This document shows, piece after piece, positions 1 to 7,259 of a stretch of 46,271 bases of DNA (its first letter is position 1; each line of letters starts with the position of its first letter). The notes under the pieces were generated by a model, which saw only the letters and a program-made list of their open reading frames with translations, did no database searches and was not told the origin of the DNA. The DNA comes from a bacterium (lineage in GTDB: Bacteria; CAIWAD01), in assembly GCA_030429345.1 (NCBI GenBank), contig JAUIFJ010000027.1, forward strand, positions 1-46,271. The letters are read 5' to 3'. Made by a program: the position numbers and the translations under genes.

Positions 1-414
1 ACAACTCTTCCCGATGCCCTGGGGCAGCTCAGTTCGCTGACAGTGCTGTATCTCAATGGCAACCAGCTTACAACTCTTCCCGATGCCCTGGGGCAGCTCA
101 GTTCGCTGACAGAGCTGTATCTCGATAACAACCAGCTTACAACCCTTCCCGATGCCCTGGGGCAGCTCAGTACGCTGACAGAGCTGTATCTCGATAACAA
201 CCAGCTTACAACCCTTCCCGATGCCCTGGGGCAGCTCAGTTCGCTGACAGTGCTGTATCTCAATAACAACCAGCTTACAACTCTTCCCGATGCCCTGGGG
301 CAGCTCAGTTCGCTGACAGTGCTGTATCTCAATGGCAACCAGCTTACAACTCTTCCCGATGCCCTGGGGCAGCTCGGTTCGTTGACTTTGCTAAGTCTCA
401 GTGAAAATTCATTA
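1..414 (+). repeat. Tandem 69-bp repeats encoding LRR units
   Basis: Units begin at 1, 70, 139, 208, 277 and 346. The first five are nearly identical at DNA level, synonymous positions included; the sixth decays after about 30 bp. Each encodes one 23-residue leucine-rich repeat. Near-identity at DNA level indicates recent expansion or gene conversion and predicts copy-number variation between strains. The array continues beyond the left edge. Confidence 0.95.
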
Positions 415-2547
415 ACAGCGCTGACAGACAAACTGAAAAATTGCCACGAGCTTAGAGAACTCTATTTGCACCAAAATGTGGGGTTGGGAATTCCCCCAGA
501 GGTACTGGGATGTGCTTTCACTGAAAAACTCCAAGGAAAGAAACCGGCGAAACCAAGCGACATTTTATCCTGGTTTTTCTATTCCCAGAGTGAAGATTTC
601 CAGCGACTGAATGAGGCCAAAATGCTTCTCGTCGGCCAGGGTGGGGTCGGCAAGACTTCACTAGTAAATTGCCTGCTTCGTAGCGAAAAATGTTGTGCAA
701 CGGAACCTCCTACCGAGGGCATCCAGATTGATTCTTGGCATGTCACCGGAATGAAGGCGGTGGATGGCAAACACGAGCGGATTCGAATGCACGTCTGGGA
801 TTTTGGCGGGCAGGAAATCATGCATTCTACACATCAGTTCTTCCTTACCCGCCGCAGCCTTTACCTATTGGTCATCGACGCCCGTGCCGGGGAGCAGGAA
901 AGCAACATTCACTACTGGTTGAAAATCGCACAAAGTTTTGGCGGGCAATCCCCTGTGCTGGTCGTCGTCAACAAGTGCGACCAGCACGCCCACGAACTGA
1001 ACGAGACCCGCTTAAAAAGGGACTATCCGGCGATAAAGGGATTCATTCAAACCAGCTGCTCGACCGGTGAGGGCATAGCCAAACTACGTCGAGAGATCGG
1101 CAAGCAAGTGCGTCGTCTACCGCACGTGTATGACGAACTTCCGAAGAGCTTCTTCGAAGTCAAGACGCAACTAGAAAGCGAGGCGGAAGAAAGAAACTAC
1201 CTGCCGATTAAGGTATACAAGAGAATGTGCGTGGATCATGGCGTTGACGAGGAAGAGAGCCAGAATCGCTTGATTCGCTTCTTGCACGACTTGGGCGTTG
1301 TGCTGAACTTCCAGGACCCGGAAGACCCGTTTGGACAGAACGATCCATTCGTGCTCAACCCCGAGTGGGTCACGAATGGCGTCTATGCCATCATCAATGA
1401 CAAGGGATTGCTGAAGAAACGGGACGGCCTGCTGAATCACCGAACACTTGCGGTGGTTCTTTCTTCCTTGGAGGGTTATCCCAGGGAGCGCTACGATTTT
1501 ATCGTGCGAAAAATGATGCAGTTTGAATTGGCTTATCAGATTGATTCAGGCGGTCGCACACGTTGGCTTATTCCGGAACTGTTAGATCCAAGGGAGCCCG
1601 AGAATCTGGACTGGAAGCCCGAGGAGTCCCTGAACTTCCAGTTCGACTACCCAGTTCTGCCTGAGAGTGTGATCTGTCGCTTCATTGTACGAATGCACGA
1701 GCACGTCGATCCCCGTAATAGCTGGCGAAGCGGTACTGTGTTGAGCTTTGACAAGAACTGGGTGCTTGTGCGCGGGGACAAGGAAAAAAAGAAGGTTTTT
1801 GTTGCTGTCCAGGGGCCGATGGCTCAACGAAAGGAATGCCTGGCCATCGTCAGGGATGCCTTCCATCTTGTACATGCTGCGATTCCCGCATTGCAGCCAA
1901 AAGAAGAAATTCCATTGCCGGATTTGCCCTCTGTTGCAGTGCCCTATGCCCATCTACAGAAGATGGAGGAGCAAGGCGAACTCACCTACTACCCACCAGG
2001 TGCTGAGCACTCGTATCGAGTCAGCGAACTCTTGAATGGAGTGGACTCGACCGACTACCAGCATCTACGTCTGAGAAAGCAATGGCAAAGGAGAATCGCG
2101 ATGGGACACAAGCATGTATTCATTTCCTATTTCCGTGCAAACAAGGCCTCTGTGTCGCAGCTGGTTTCGGACCTGGAAAGGGCCGCTGAGCCAGTGTGGT
2201 GGGATGAATTGATTCCGGGAGGAGCTGACTGGAAACACGAAATCCATGCGGCCATGAAGCAGTCCTATGCCTTTGTGCTCTGCTTGTCTGAAGAACTGCT
2301 GCAGTCAGATCGCTCCGGTGTATACCCGGAAATCCGGGAAGCAATCGCCACCTATCGCCAATACGCGCCTGGAAAACCATTTATTTTTCCGGTTCGTCTG
2401 GCAGATTGCGCCATCCCTGCAATCGAGATTGATGATACACGAATGCTGGATAGACTTCAGTGGATTGACCTGTTTCCCGCCAGCGAACGCAAGAATGGAC
2501 TGATCCAACTGCTGGATGCTTTGCGCAACGCGCCGGGGCATCCGTGA
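1..2547 (+). CDS. LRR-Roc-COR-TIR (ROCO family) protein, 5' truncated by window edge
   Basis: The open frame runs through base 1, so the true start lies outside the window. N-terminal leucine-rich repeats of 23 residues (NQLTTLPDALGQLSSL pattern) are followed by a Ras-like Roc GTPase: P-loop GQGGVGKTS at 634-660, DFGGQ at 799-813 and NKCD at 970-981. A COR-like linker follows (about 1130-1700). A C-terminal TIR domain starts near 2101 (HKHVFISYF) and carries a Glu codon at 2329-2331 in YPEIRE, the place of the catalytic Glu of NAD-cleaving TIR domains. In the family, LRRs sense, Roc-COR dimerises and switches on GTP, and TIR is an effector that may consume NAD. A role in defence or cell suicide is inference. 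Base composition is more AT-rich than in the genes to the right, suggesting transfer. The next gene starts 93 bp downstream and is unrelated. Confidence 0.9.
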   Translation, partial: TTLPDALGQLSSLTVLYLNGNQLTTLPDALGQLSSLTELYLDNNQLTTLPDALGQLSTLTELYLDNNQLTTLPDALGQLSSLTVLYLNNNQLTTLPDALGQLSSLTVLYLNGNQLTTLPDALGQLGSLTLLSLSENSLTALTDKLKNCHELRELYLHQNVGLGIPPEVLGCAFTEKLQGKKPAKPSDILSWFFYSQSEDFQRLNEAKMLLVGQGGVGKTSLVNCLLRSEKCCATEPPTEGIQIDSWHVTGMKAVDGKHERIRMHVWDFGGQEIMHSTHQFFLTRRSLYLLVIDARAGEQESNIHYWLKIAQSFGGQSPVLVVVNKCDQHAHELNETRLKRDYPAIKGFIQTSCSTGEGIAKLRREIGKQVRRLPHVYDELPKSFFEVKTQLESEAEERNYLPIKVYKRMCVDHGVDEEESQNRLIRFLHDLGVVLNFQDPEDPFGQNDPFVLNPEWVTNGVYAIINDKGLLKKRDGLLNHRTLAVVLSSLEGYPRERYDFIVRKMMQFELAYQIDSGGRTRWLIPELLDPREPENLDWKPEESLNFQFDYPVLPESVICRFIVRMHEHVDPRNSWRSGTVLSFDKNWVLVRGDKEKKKVFVAVQGPMAQRKECLAIVRDAFHLVHAAIPALQPKEEIPLPDLPSVAVPYAHLQKMEEQGELTYYPPGAEHSYRVSELLNGVDSTDYQHLRLRKQWQRRIAMGHKHVFISYFRANKASVSQLVSDLERAAEPVWWDELIPGGADWKHEIHAAMKQSYAFVLCLSEELLQSDRSGVYPEIREAIATYRQYAPGKPFIFPVRLADCAIPAIEIDDTRMLDRLQWIDLFPASERKNGLIQLLDALRNAPGHP

Positions 2548-2640
2548 AACAAGGGGATTTGCTTTAGATGGTCACACATCTCGGCATTGTCTTCTTCCTC
2601 TCATGAGGAAAAGAAAGACACAAGTAAAGGACAACCACGA

Positions 2641-3531
2641 ATGCAACTGATCGACGGGAAAGCCATCGCCCTGCAGATGCGGCGCGAGATCAAGGCGCGT
2701 GTCACGGAACTGACGGACCGGGGCCATCGCCCGCCCGGCCTCTGCGCGGTGCTGGTGGGAGAGGATCCGGCCAGCCAGGTCTACGTGGGCAGCAAGGAGC
2801 GGGCCTGCAGGCGGGCCGGCTTCCTGGGGCGCGTGATCCGCCTGCCGGACAGTGTCACACAGGAAGAACTGCTGGAAGTCGTGCGAGGGCAGAATGCGGA
2901 TCCTGGAATCGACGGCATCCTGGTCCAGCTGCCGCTTCCCCGGGGGCTGGACGAGCAGGCGGTGATCGAGGCCATCGATCCGGCCAAGGACGTGGACGGC
3001 TTCCATCCGCAGAATGTGGGCGGCACGCTGATCGGCCTGCCGGAAGCCTTCGCCCCGGCGACTCCGGCGGGAATCCGCGAGTTGCTGCTGCGCAGCGGCA
3101 TCGAGACGAAGGGGCGTCACCTGGTGGTGCTGGGGCGCTCGAACATCGTCGGCAAGCCGATGGCCAGCCTGATGGTGCAGAAGGCCTTGGGTGCCGACTG
3201 CACGGTAACCGTGTGTCACAGCGCCAGCCGCGACCTGAAGGAACACACGAAGCGGGCGGACATCCTGGTCGCCGCCATTGGCCGGCCCGAGTATGTCACC
3301 GCGGACATGGTCCGCGAAGACGCGGTGGTGGTCGATGTGGGCATCAACCGGGTCGAGGATCCCTCGGCGGAGAAGGGCTATCGCCTGGCGGGCGACGTGG
3401 CCTTCGACGAGGTGGCGCCCCGCTGTACGGCGATCACGCCGGTGCCCGGCGGCGTCGGCCCGATGACGATCGCCATGCTGCTGGCCAATACCCTGGCCGG
3501 CTGCCTGCGGCGCCAGGGGCTGGAAGCGTGA
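2641..3531 (+). CDS. folD: Bifunctional methylenetetrahydrofolate dehydrogenase / methenyltetrahydrofolate cyclohydrolase
   Basis: Cytosolic enzyme interconverting 5,10-methylene-, methenyl- and 10-formyl-tetrahydrofolate with NADP. Visible FolD signatures are YVGSKERACRRAGF with the catalytic Lys, DGILVQLPLP, DVDGFHPQNVG, VVLGRSNIVGKP in the nucleotide fold, VVVDVGINR and TPVPGGVGPMTIAMLLANT near the C terminus. The 296-residue length is normal. The ATG at 2641 is chosen because AAAGGA lies about ten bases upstream and the protein then starts MQLIDGK, as FolD proteins do; an in-frame extension back to 2587 has no such support. The usual PCTP motif reads PATP, so the common Cys is absent. The stop overlaps the GTG of ddl (GTGA), implying translational coupling. 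Confidence 0.96.
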   Translation: MQLIDGKAIALQMRREIKARVTELTDRGHRPPGLCAVLVGEDPASQVYVGSKERACRRAGFLGRVIRLPDSVTQEELLEVVRGQNADPGIDGILVQLPLPRGLDEQAVIEAIDPAKDVDGFHPQNVGGTLIGLPEAFAPATPAGIRELLLRSGIETKGRHLVVLGRSNIVGKPMASLMVQKALGADCTVTVCHSASRDLKEHTKRADILVAAIGRPEYVTADMVREDAVVVDVGINRVEDPSAEKGYRLAGDVAFDEVAPRCTAITPVPGGVGPMTIAMLLANTLAGCLRRQGLEA

Positions 3532-4529
3532 GCCGTATCCTGCTCGTATACGGCGGCGAAAGCGCCGAAAGCGAGGTCTCCCGTGTGACGGCGGAAGCCT
3601 GTGCCGGCGCGCTGGCCGCACTGGGACACGAGCTGCGCCTCTTCGACCCTGCAGGGGACGAGCCCCCCGTTTCCCTGGCGGACTACCGTTCGCCCGGAGC
3701 GGAGATCGGCGAGGGGCGCGCCCGCCCCTTCGGCCGCTCGAAGCTCGCGGCCCTGGTGGCCGAACTGGATCCGGAGCGCGTGGACCTGGTCTACAACTGC
3801 TGGCACGGCGGCGCGGGGGAGGACGGGCGCCTGGCCGCGCTCTGCGAGTGGCTCGGCCTGCCGATCAGTTCCAGCCCTTCCCTGGCCGCGGCCCAGGCCA
3901 TGGACAAGGACTTCAGCAAGCGCCTGATGCGCCGCCTGGGCATTCCCACCGCCGACTGGGGGCGCTTCGCGGCCGGCAGCGCCTGTCCAGAGAATCTGCC
4001 TGAAGGCCTGGCCTATCCCCTGGTGCTGAAGCCCAACAGCCTGGGGTCCAGCGTCGGGATCTTCATGGTCGAGAGCCGGTCGGCGCTGAAAGCGGCCTGG
4101 TCGCAGGCTGTCACACACGGAGACGCCCTGCTGCTCGAGGCCTGTGTGCCGGGGCGGGAGCTGACCTGCGCCATGCTCGGCGAACGGGTGCTGCCGACGG
4201 TGGAGATCCGCGCCGGCGAGGGCTGGTACGACTACCGGCACAAGTACCAGGGGGGCTGCAGCTATCATTGTCCGGCGGAAATCGACGAGGCGCTCGACCG
4301 ACGGCTCAAGGCCTGGACGAAGCAGCTGTGTCTTTTCATGGGCTGCAGGGGCATCACGCGCACGGACTGGAGGCTGGACCCCGAGGGACACCCCTACTGC
4401 CTGGAAGTCAACACGGTGCCCGGCATGACCTCTTCCAGCCTGGTGCCCAAGGCGGCGGCGGCGGAAAGCATCGATTTCCGCGCCCTGGTGCGGGAAAGCC
4501 TTCAGCTGGCCCTGCGGGACGGGGCGTGA
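3528..4529 (+). CDS. ddl: D-alanine--D-alanine ligase
   Basis: ATP-grasp ligase making the D-Ala-D-Ala dipeptide for peptidoglycan, 333 residues. The N-terminal lobe has VYGGESAESEVS. Next come HGGAGEDGRLAAL and the MDKDFSK stretch. The ATP-grasp core shows PLVLKPNSLGSSVGI and LLLEACVPGRELT, and the metal site is RTDWRLDPEG with LEVNTVPGMTSSSLVPK. The GTG at 3528 overlaps the folD stop and puts the first strand (RILLVYGG) right at the N terminus; a much longer upstream frame is only folD read out of frame. The 3' end again overlaps the next gene by GTGA. Family assignment is secure; D-Ala versus D-Lac or D-Ser specificity is assumed. Confidence 0.94.
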   Translation: MSRILLVYGGESAESEVSRVTAEACAGALAALGHELRLFDPAGDEPPVSLADYRSPGAEIGEGRARPFGRSKLAALVAELDPERVDLVYNCWHGGAGEDGRLAALCEWLGLPISSSPSLAAAQAMDKDFSKRLMRRLGIPTADWGRFAAGSACPENLPEGLAYPLVLKPNSLGSSVGIFMVESRSALKAAWSQAVTHGDALLLEACVPGRELTCAMLGERVLPTVEIRAGEGWYDYRHKYQGGCSYHCPAEIDEALDRRLKAWTKQLCLFMGCRGITRTDWRLDPEGHPYCLEVNTVPGMTSSSLVPKAAAAESIDFRALVRESLQLALRDGA

Positions 4530-5689
4530 GCTCCCTGGCGGGCTGCCGCGCCCGGCTCGAACCCTTCGGGGGAGAAGGCCTGCGAGGGGAGGAGGCCCTT
4601 TGCCGCTTGCGTCTTTTTGCGGACGGTCGCCTGCTCTGTGAGACAAGGGCCGGCGATCTCCGGCTGGAGGAGGACCCTCTCGAGGCGATCCGCAGCATCT
4701 GCGAAGAGCTGCAGCTTCCGGCGCTAGGCTGGCTGGGCTACGAATTCGGCTCGGCCTTCGAAGAGGTTCCCGCACCTTCCCTGCGGCGCATCGATTGGCC
4801 CCTCTTCGATTTCTGCTGGTATGAAGACCTTGATCGAAGCCGAGCGGATGCCGGGAAGGAGGCGGCCCCGAAGGGGTCGGTGGATCGGCGTACACCGGCG
4901 CCCCTTTGGCCCAAAGAGCGCTGGATCCGCTCCGTTGAGCACATTCGCCAGGCGATCCTGCGCGGGGATGTCTACCAGGTCAACCTGGTCCAGCCCTTCG
5001 CCGCCGAGCTGGATGCGCCGGCGGACGAGCTCTACGAAGATCTGTCTCACGCCGCCCCGCCCGCATTCAGCGCCCTGCTGGAAAGCCCCGAGGGCAGTCT
5101 GCTCTCCCTGAGTCCCGAACTCTTCGTCCAGCGCCGTGGCAATACACTCGCCGTGCGACCGATCAAGGGCAGCCGCCCGCCGCGCCCCGGGGCGGAGGAA
5201 GAGCTGATTGCCTCCGAGAAGGAGCGCGCGGAACTGGCGATGATCGTCGATCTGCTGCGCAATGACCTGAGCCGCGTCTGCCGCCCGGGCAGCGTCACGG
5301 TGGAGGCCTTTCCCGAACTGCTGCGGCTGCCGACGATTGTCCACAGCCAGGCGCGTATCACGGGAGTGCTGCGCGAGGATCGAGGATTCCCGGAAGCGAT
5401 CCGCGCCCTGTTCCCCTGCGGCAGCATCAGCGGCTGCCCCAGGCGCGCGGCCATGGAGCACATCGTCCGCCTGGAAGGAGAATGCCGCGGCCCGGCCATG
5501 GGCGCCATCGGCTGGCTGGAGCCGGGGGGCGATTTCACCTTCAGCGTGGCCATCCGCACGGCATGGATCACGGAGGGCCGGCTGCTGCTCTACGCGGGAG
5601 GCGGGATCACCATCGACAGCGATCCGGAAGAGGAATACGCCGAAAGCCTGCAGAAGGTGCTGGGCTTTGCCAGCGGTTTGTATCGATAG
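4526..5689 (+). CDS. pabB: Aminodeoxychorismate synthase component I (chorismate-binding)
   Basis: Converts chorismate plus ammonia to 4-amino-4-deoxychorismate on the way to p-aminobenzoate and folate. The chorismate-binding fold shows GDVYQVNLVQPF, VRPIKGSRPPRPG, DLLRNDLSRVCRPG, LPTIVHSQARI and FPCGSISGCPRRAAMEHI. The PIKGS motif, with the Lys used by aminodeoxychorismate synthases, argues against anthranilate synthase (PIAGT). The protein has 387 residues, short of E. coli PabB because the N-terminal domain is reduced. The GTG at 4526 overlaps the ddl stop. A PabC-like aminotransferase at 32582-33370 could supply the next step; no glutamine amidotransferase (PabA) gene is in the window. 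Confidence 0.93.
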   Translation: MSSLAGCRARLEPFGGEGLRGEEALCRLRLFADGRLLCETRAGDLRLEEDPLEAIRSICEELQLPALGWLGYEFGSAFEEVPAPSLRRIDWPLFDFCWYEDLDRSRADAGKEAAPKGSVDRRTPAPLWPKERWIRSVEHIRQAILRGDVYQVNLVQPFAAELDAPADELYEDLSHAAPPAFSALLESPEGSLLSLSPELFVQRRGNTLAVRPIKGSRPPRPGAEEELIASEKERAELAMIVDLLRNDLSRVCRPGSVTVEAFPELLRLPTIVHSQARITGVLREDRGFPEAIRALFPCGSISGCPRRAAMEHIVRLEGECRGPAMGAIGWLEPGGDFTFSVAIRTAWITEGRLLLYAGGGITIDSDPEEEYAESLQKVLGFASGLYR

Positions 5690-5755
5690 GGAGTGCCGCC
5701 GCTGCGCGGCTGGGGTGTCGATGAGGGCACCCTTGGCTGCGCTCCTGGCAGAGGG

Positions 5756-6178
5756 CTATGAATGGGGCAGGGTGTAGACGGCCTGGTTCTTTTCCCTGCG
5801 GAAACCCAGGGTCTCGTAGAAGCGGTGTGCTTGCTCGCGGGTCGTGTTGCAGCGGACGCGCAGGGGCAGCTCTTCGGTCTCGGCCCAGTCGCGTATTTGC
5901 TCGACCAGTGCCCGGGCAATACCCTGGCGGCGGGCCTGCTGCCGGACGACCAGGCTGCCGATCTCGATGAACGTTCCCCTTGTGATACGCTGCGTGCGAA
6001 AGGCCTGGATGAGGCCGAGGGCTTGGTCCTCGCCTGCCAGCAGCAGGCGCTGGTTAGCGTCGGCCAGGCCTTCGCGAAGGCGTCCGGCCAGGGTGGCGAC
6101 GGGGATCGTAGTTCCCAGTTCCTGCAAGAGGACGGCCAGGGCGGCAGCGTCTCCCGCATGGGGCCTGCGGATCTTCAT
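5756..6178 (-). CDS. GNAT-family N-acetyltransferase
   Basis: About 140 residues covering one Gcn5-related acetyltransferase domain. The sequence opens MKIRRPHAGDAAALAVLL. The acetyl-CoA pyrophosphate loop is VVRQQARRQGIARALVEQI (the R-x-x-G-x-A type), and the C-terminal HRFYETLGFRREKNQAVY is the standard GNAT motif B region. The ATG at 6178 is preferred over an in-frame ATG 27 bp upstream because AAAGGA sits seven bases before it. The gene converges with pabB (67 bp gap) and stands alone. The acceptor substrate is unknown. Confidence 0.85.
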   Translation of the reverse strand: MKIRRPHAGDAAALAVLLQELGTTIPVATLAGRLREGLADANQRLLLAGEDQALGLIQAFRTQRITRGTFIEIGSLVVRQQARRQGIARALVEQIRDWAETEELPLRVRCNTTREQAHRFYETLGFRREKNQAVYTLPHS

Positions 6179-6213
6179 GGGGCATCCTTTTGCTCGATTG
6201 TTCATGAGGGGCT

Positions 6214-6231
6214 CACGGGCTGAGGCCCGTG
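6214..6231. repeat. REP-like hairpin, 7-bp perfect stem
   Basis: CACGGGC-TGAG-GCCCGTG. The same arms (CACGGG/CCCGTG) recur in the hairpin at 7083-7102, on the other side of the downstream acetyltransferase gene. The following bases add GCCGC-GTT-GCGGC. No T-run follows, so a terminator is less likely than a dispersed palindromic element. Confidence 0.65.
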
Positions 6232-6353
6232 GCTACTCCAGGTGTCGCCGCGTTGCGGCTGATCCTACCAGTATACGGGAATCTTTCACGAGGGGAAGAA
6301 GAGCCCAGGCCACCGATTGTCCCCTGCCGCCACCCGTGTGACAGCGAGAGAGC

Positions 6354-6426
6354 CCGCCGCAACGCGGCACGAAACGCCAGCTGTGGGCTTCAGTCCACAG
6401 CGAAGGCACGATTGCACATCGATGGC
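6354..6426. repeat. Dispersed intergenic repeat, copy 1
   Basis: About 72 bp that recurs in the same orientation at 7179-7249 with high identity. It begins CCGCCGCAACGCGGCAC, has a central stem-loop CTGTGGGCTTCAGTCCACAG and ends GATGGC. It lies in the 383-bp gap between the two acetyltransferase genes, in which I see no gene. REP/MITE-like by structure; no transposase is adjacent. Confidence 0.75.
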
Positions 6427-6470
6427 AGGCACTCCTGCAAAAGGTTCAATCCCGCAGCAGGCATTCCGCG

Positions 6471-6494
6471 TATAATTTTGCCCGCCCGCAAAAT
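6471..6494 (+). promoter_or_regulatory. TATAAT -10-like box overlapped by an inverted repeat
   Basis: TATAAT at 6471-6476 overlaps a perfect inverted repeat ATTTTGC-CCGCCC-GCAAAAT (6475-6494), 68 bp upstream of the acetyltransferase start at 6562. The layout suggests a promoter with an operator or a 5' UTR hairpin. No good -35 box is visible at 17 bp, which would fit an activated or extended promoter. Confidence 0.4.
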
Positions 6495-6561
6495 CCTTTC
6501 CGTGTCCCTTTCCGTTTCCCTCCTTTGGACCAGCGTAATCCACTGTCGAAAGGAGGACCCC

Positions 6562-7038
6562 ATGGTCCGTGTCTGCCTGCGGGAGGTGACCCGCGAGAAT
6601 TTCCAGGAATGCATCCAGATGAATGCGGCTCCCGGGCAGGAGCCCTTCGTGGCGCCCAATGTATACTCATTGGCGCAGGCCAAGGTGAATCATCGGCTGA
6701 CGCCCTGCGCCGTGTACGACGACCGGATCCGCGGCTATCCGCCGGGTCCGGAGGACCCCATGGTGGCCTTTGCCATGTACCAGATCCGGGACGGGGTGGG
6801 CTTCATCATGAGGCTGCTGGTGGCCGCCGCCCACCAGCGCAAGGGCTACGGTCGCGCGACCATGGTCGAGGTGATCCGCCAGCTCAAACTCCACCCGGAG
6901 GTGGAATGGATCTCGACCAGCGTCCACAAGAAGAATCCGGCAGCCCTGGCGCTGTACCGCGGCCTGGGCTTCGCCGAGTTCGGCAAGGAGGATCCGGTGG
7001 AGATCTACCTCAAACTTCCCTGGGATCCGAAGGGGTGA
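6562..7038 (+). CDS. GNAT acetyltransferase, spermidine/spermine acetyltransferase-like
   Basis: A 158-residue single-domain acetyltransferase. The N-terminal pattern LREVTRENFQECIQM followed by FVAPNVYSLAQAK and then AFAMYQIRDGVGFIMRLLV is typical of the BltD/PaiA/SpeG-like polyamine acetyltransferases. The acetyl-CoA loop is HQRKGYGRATMVEVI and the C-terminal motif is NPAALALYRGLGF. The ATG at 6562 has an excellent AAGGAGG at 6550-6556; longer upstream frames run into the intergenic repeat. The gene is monocistronic and flanked on both sides by the same set of palindromic repeats. Polyamine specificity is inferred from family resemblance only. Confidence 0.85.
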   Translation: MVRVCLREVTRENFQECIQMNAAPGQEPFVAPNVYSLAQAKVNHRLTPCAVYDDRIRGYPPGPEDPMVAFAMYQIRDGVGFIMRLLVAAAHQRKGYGRATMVEVIRQLKLHPEVEWISTSVHKKNPAALALYRGLGFAEFGKEDPVEIYLKLPWDPKG

Positions 7039-7082
7039 TGTCGATCCACGGGTTTGACTGTTCGCGGGTGTGTATACGCCTG

Positions 7083-7102
7083 CCACGGGCTTGCACCCGT
7101 GG
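7083..7102. repeat. REP-like hairpin, 7-bp perfect stem
   Basis: CCACGGG-CTTGCA-CCCGTGG, 44 bp after the acetyltransferase stop. It shares its arms with the hairpin at 6214-6231. No T-tract follows. Confidence 0.65.
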
Positions 7103-7126
7103 ACAACGGATTGAACAGGGATCGGG

Positions 7127-7146
7127 ATTCCCGCCTGCGCGGGAAT
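7127..7146. repeat. REP-like hairpin, 8-bp perfect stem
   Basis: ATTCCCGC-CTGC-GCGGGAAT, followed by a partial echo GCGGGAATG at 7155-7163. This type of palindrome is common as an intergenic repeat in many bacterial genomes. Confidence 0.65.
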
Positions 7147-7178
7147 GACCGAAAGCGGGAATGAGCACATCACGCCAC

Positions 7179-7249
7179 CCGCCGCAAAGCGGCACAGAAC
7201 GCTAGCAGTGGGCTTCAGTCCACAGCGAGGCACGAATCACAACGATGGC
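7179..7249. repeat. Dispersed intergenic repeat, copy 2
   Basis: Second copy of the element at 6354-6426: CCGCCGCAAAGCGGCAC, then GTGGGCTTCAGTCCAC, ending GATGGC. It occupies the end of the 221-bp gap between the acetyltransferase and the convergent lipoprotein gene and stops 11 bp before that gene's stop codon. Confidence 0.75.
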
Positions 7250-7259
7250 GAGACGTGCC

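Noticed and set aside
2593-2608. Terminator between the ROCO-TIR gene and folD (TTCCTC-TCAT-GAGGAA)
   Set aside because: The hairpin is short and is followed by AAGAAAG rather than Ts on the plus strand, so it does not qualify as an intrinsic terminator.
4526-5689. Anthranilate synthase component I (trpE)
   Set aside because: The active-site motif is PIKGS with Lys, as in aminodeoxychorismate synthase, not PIAGT; there is no trp gene nearby.
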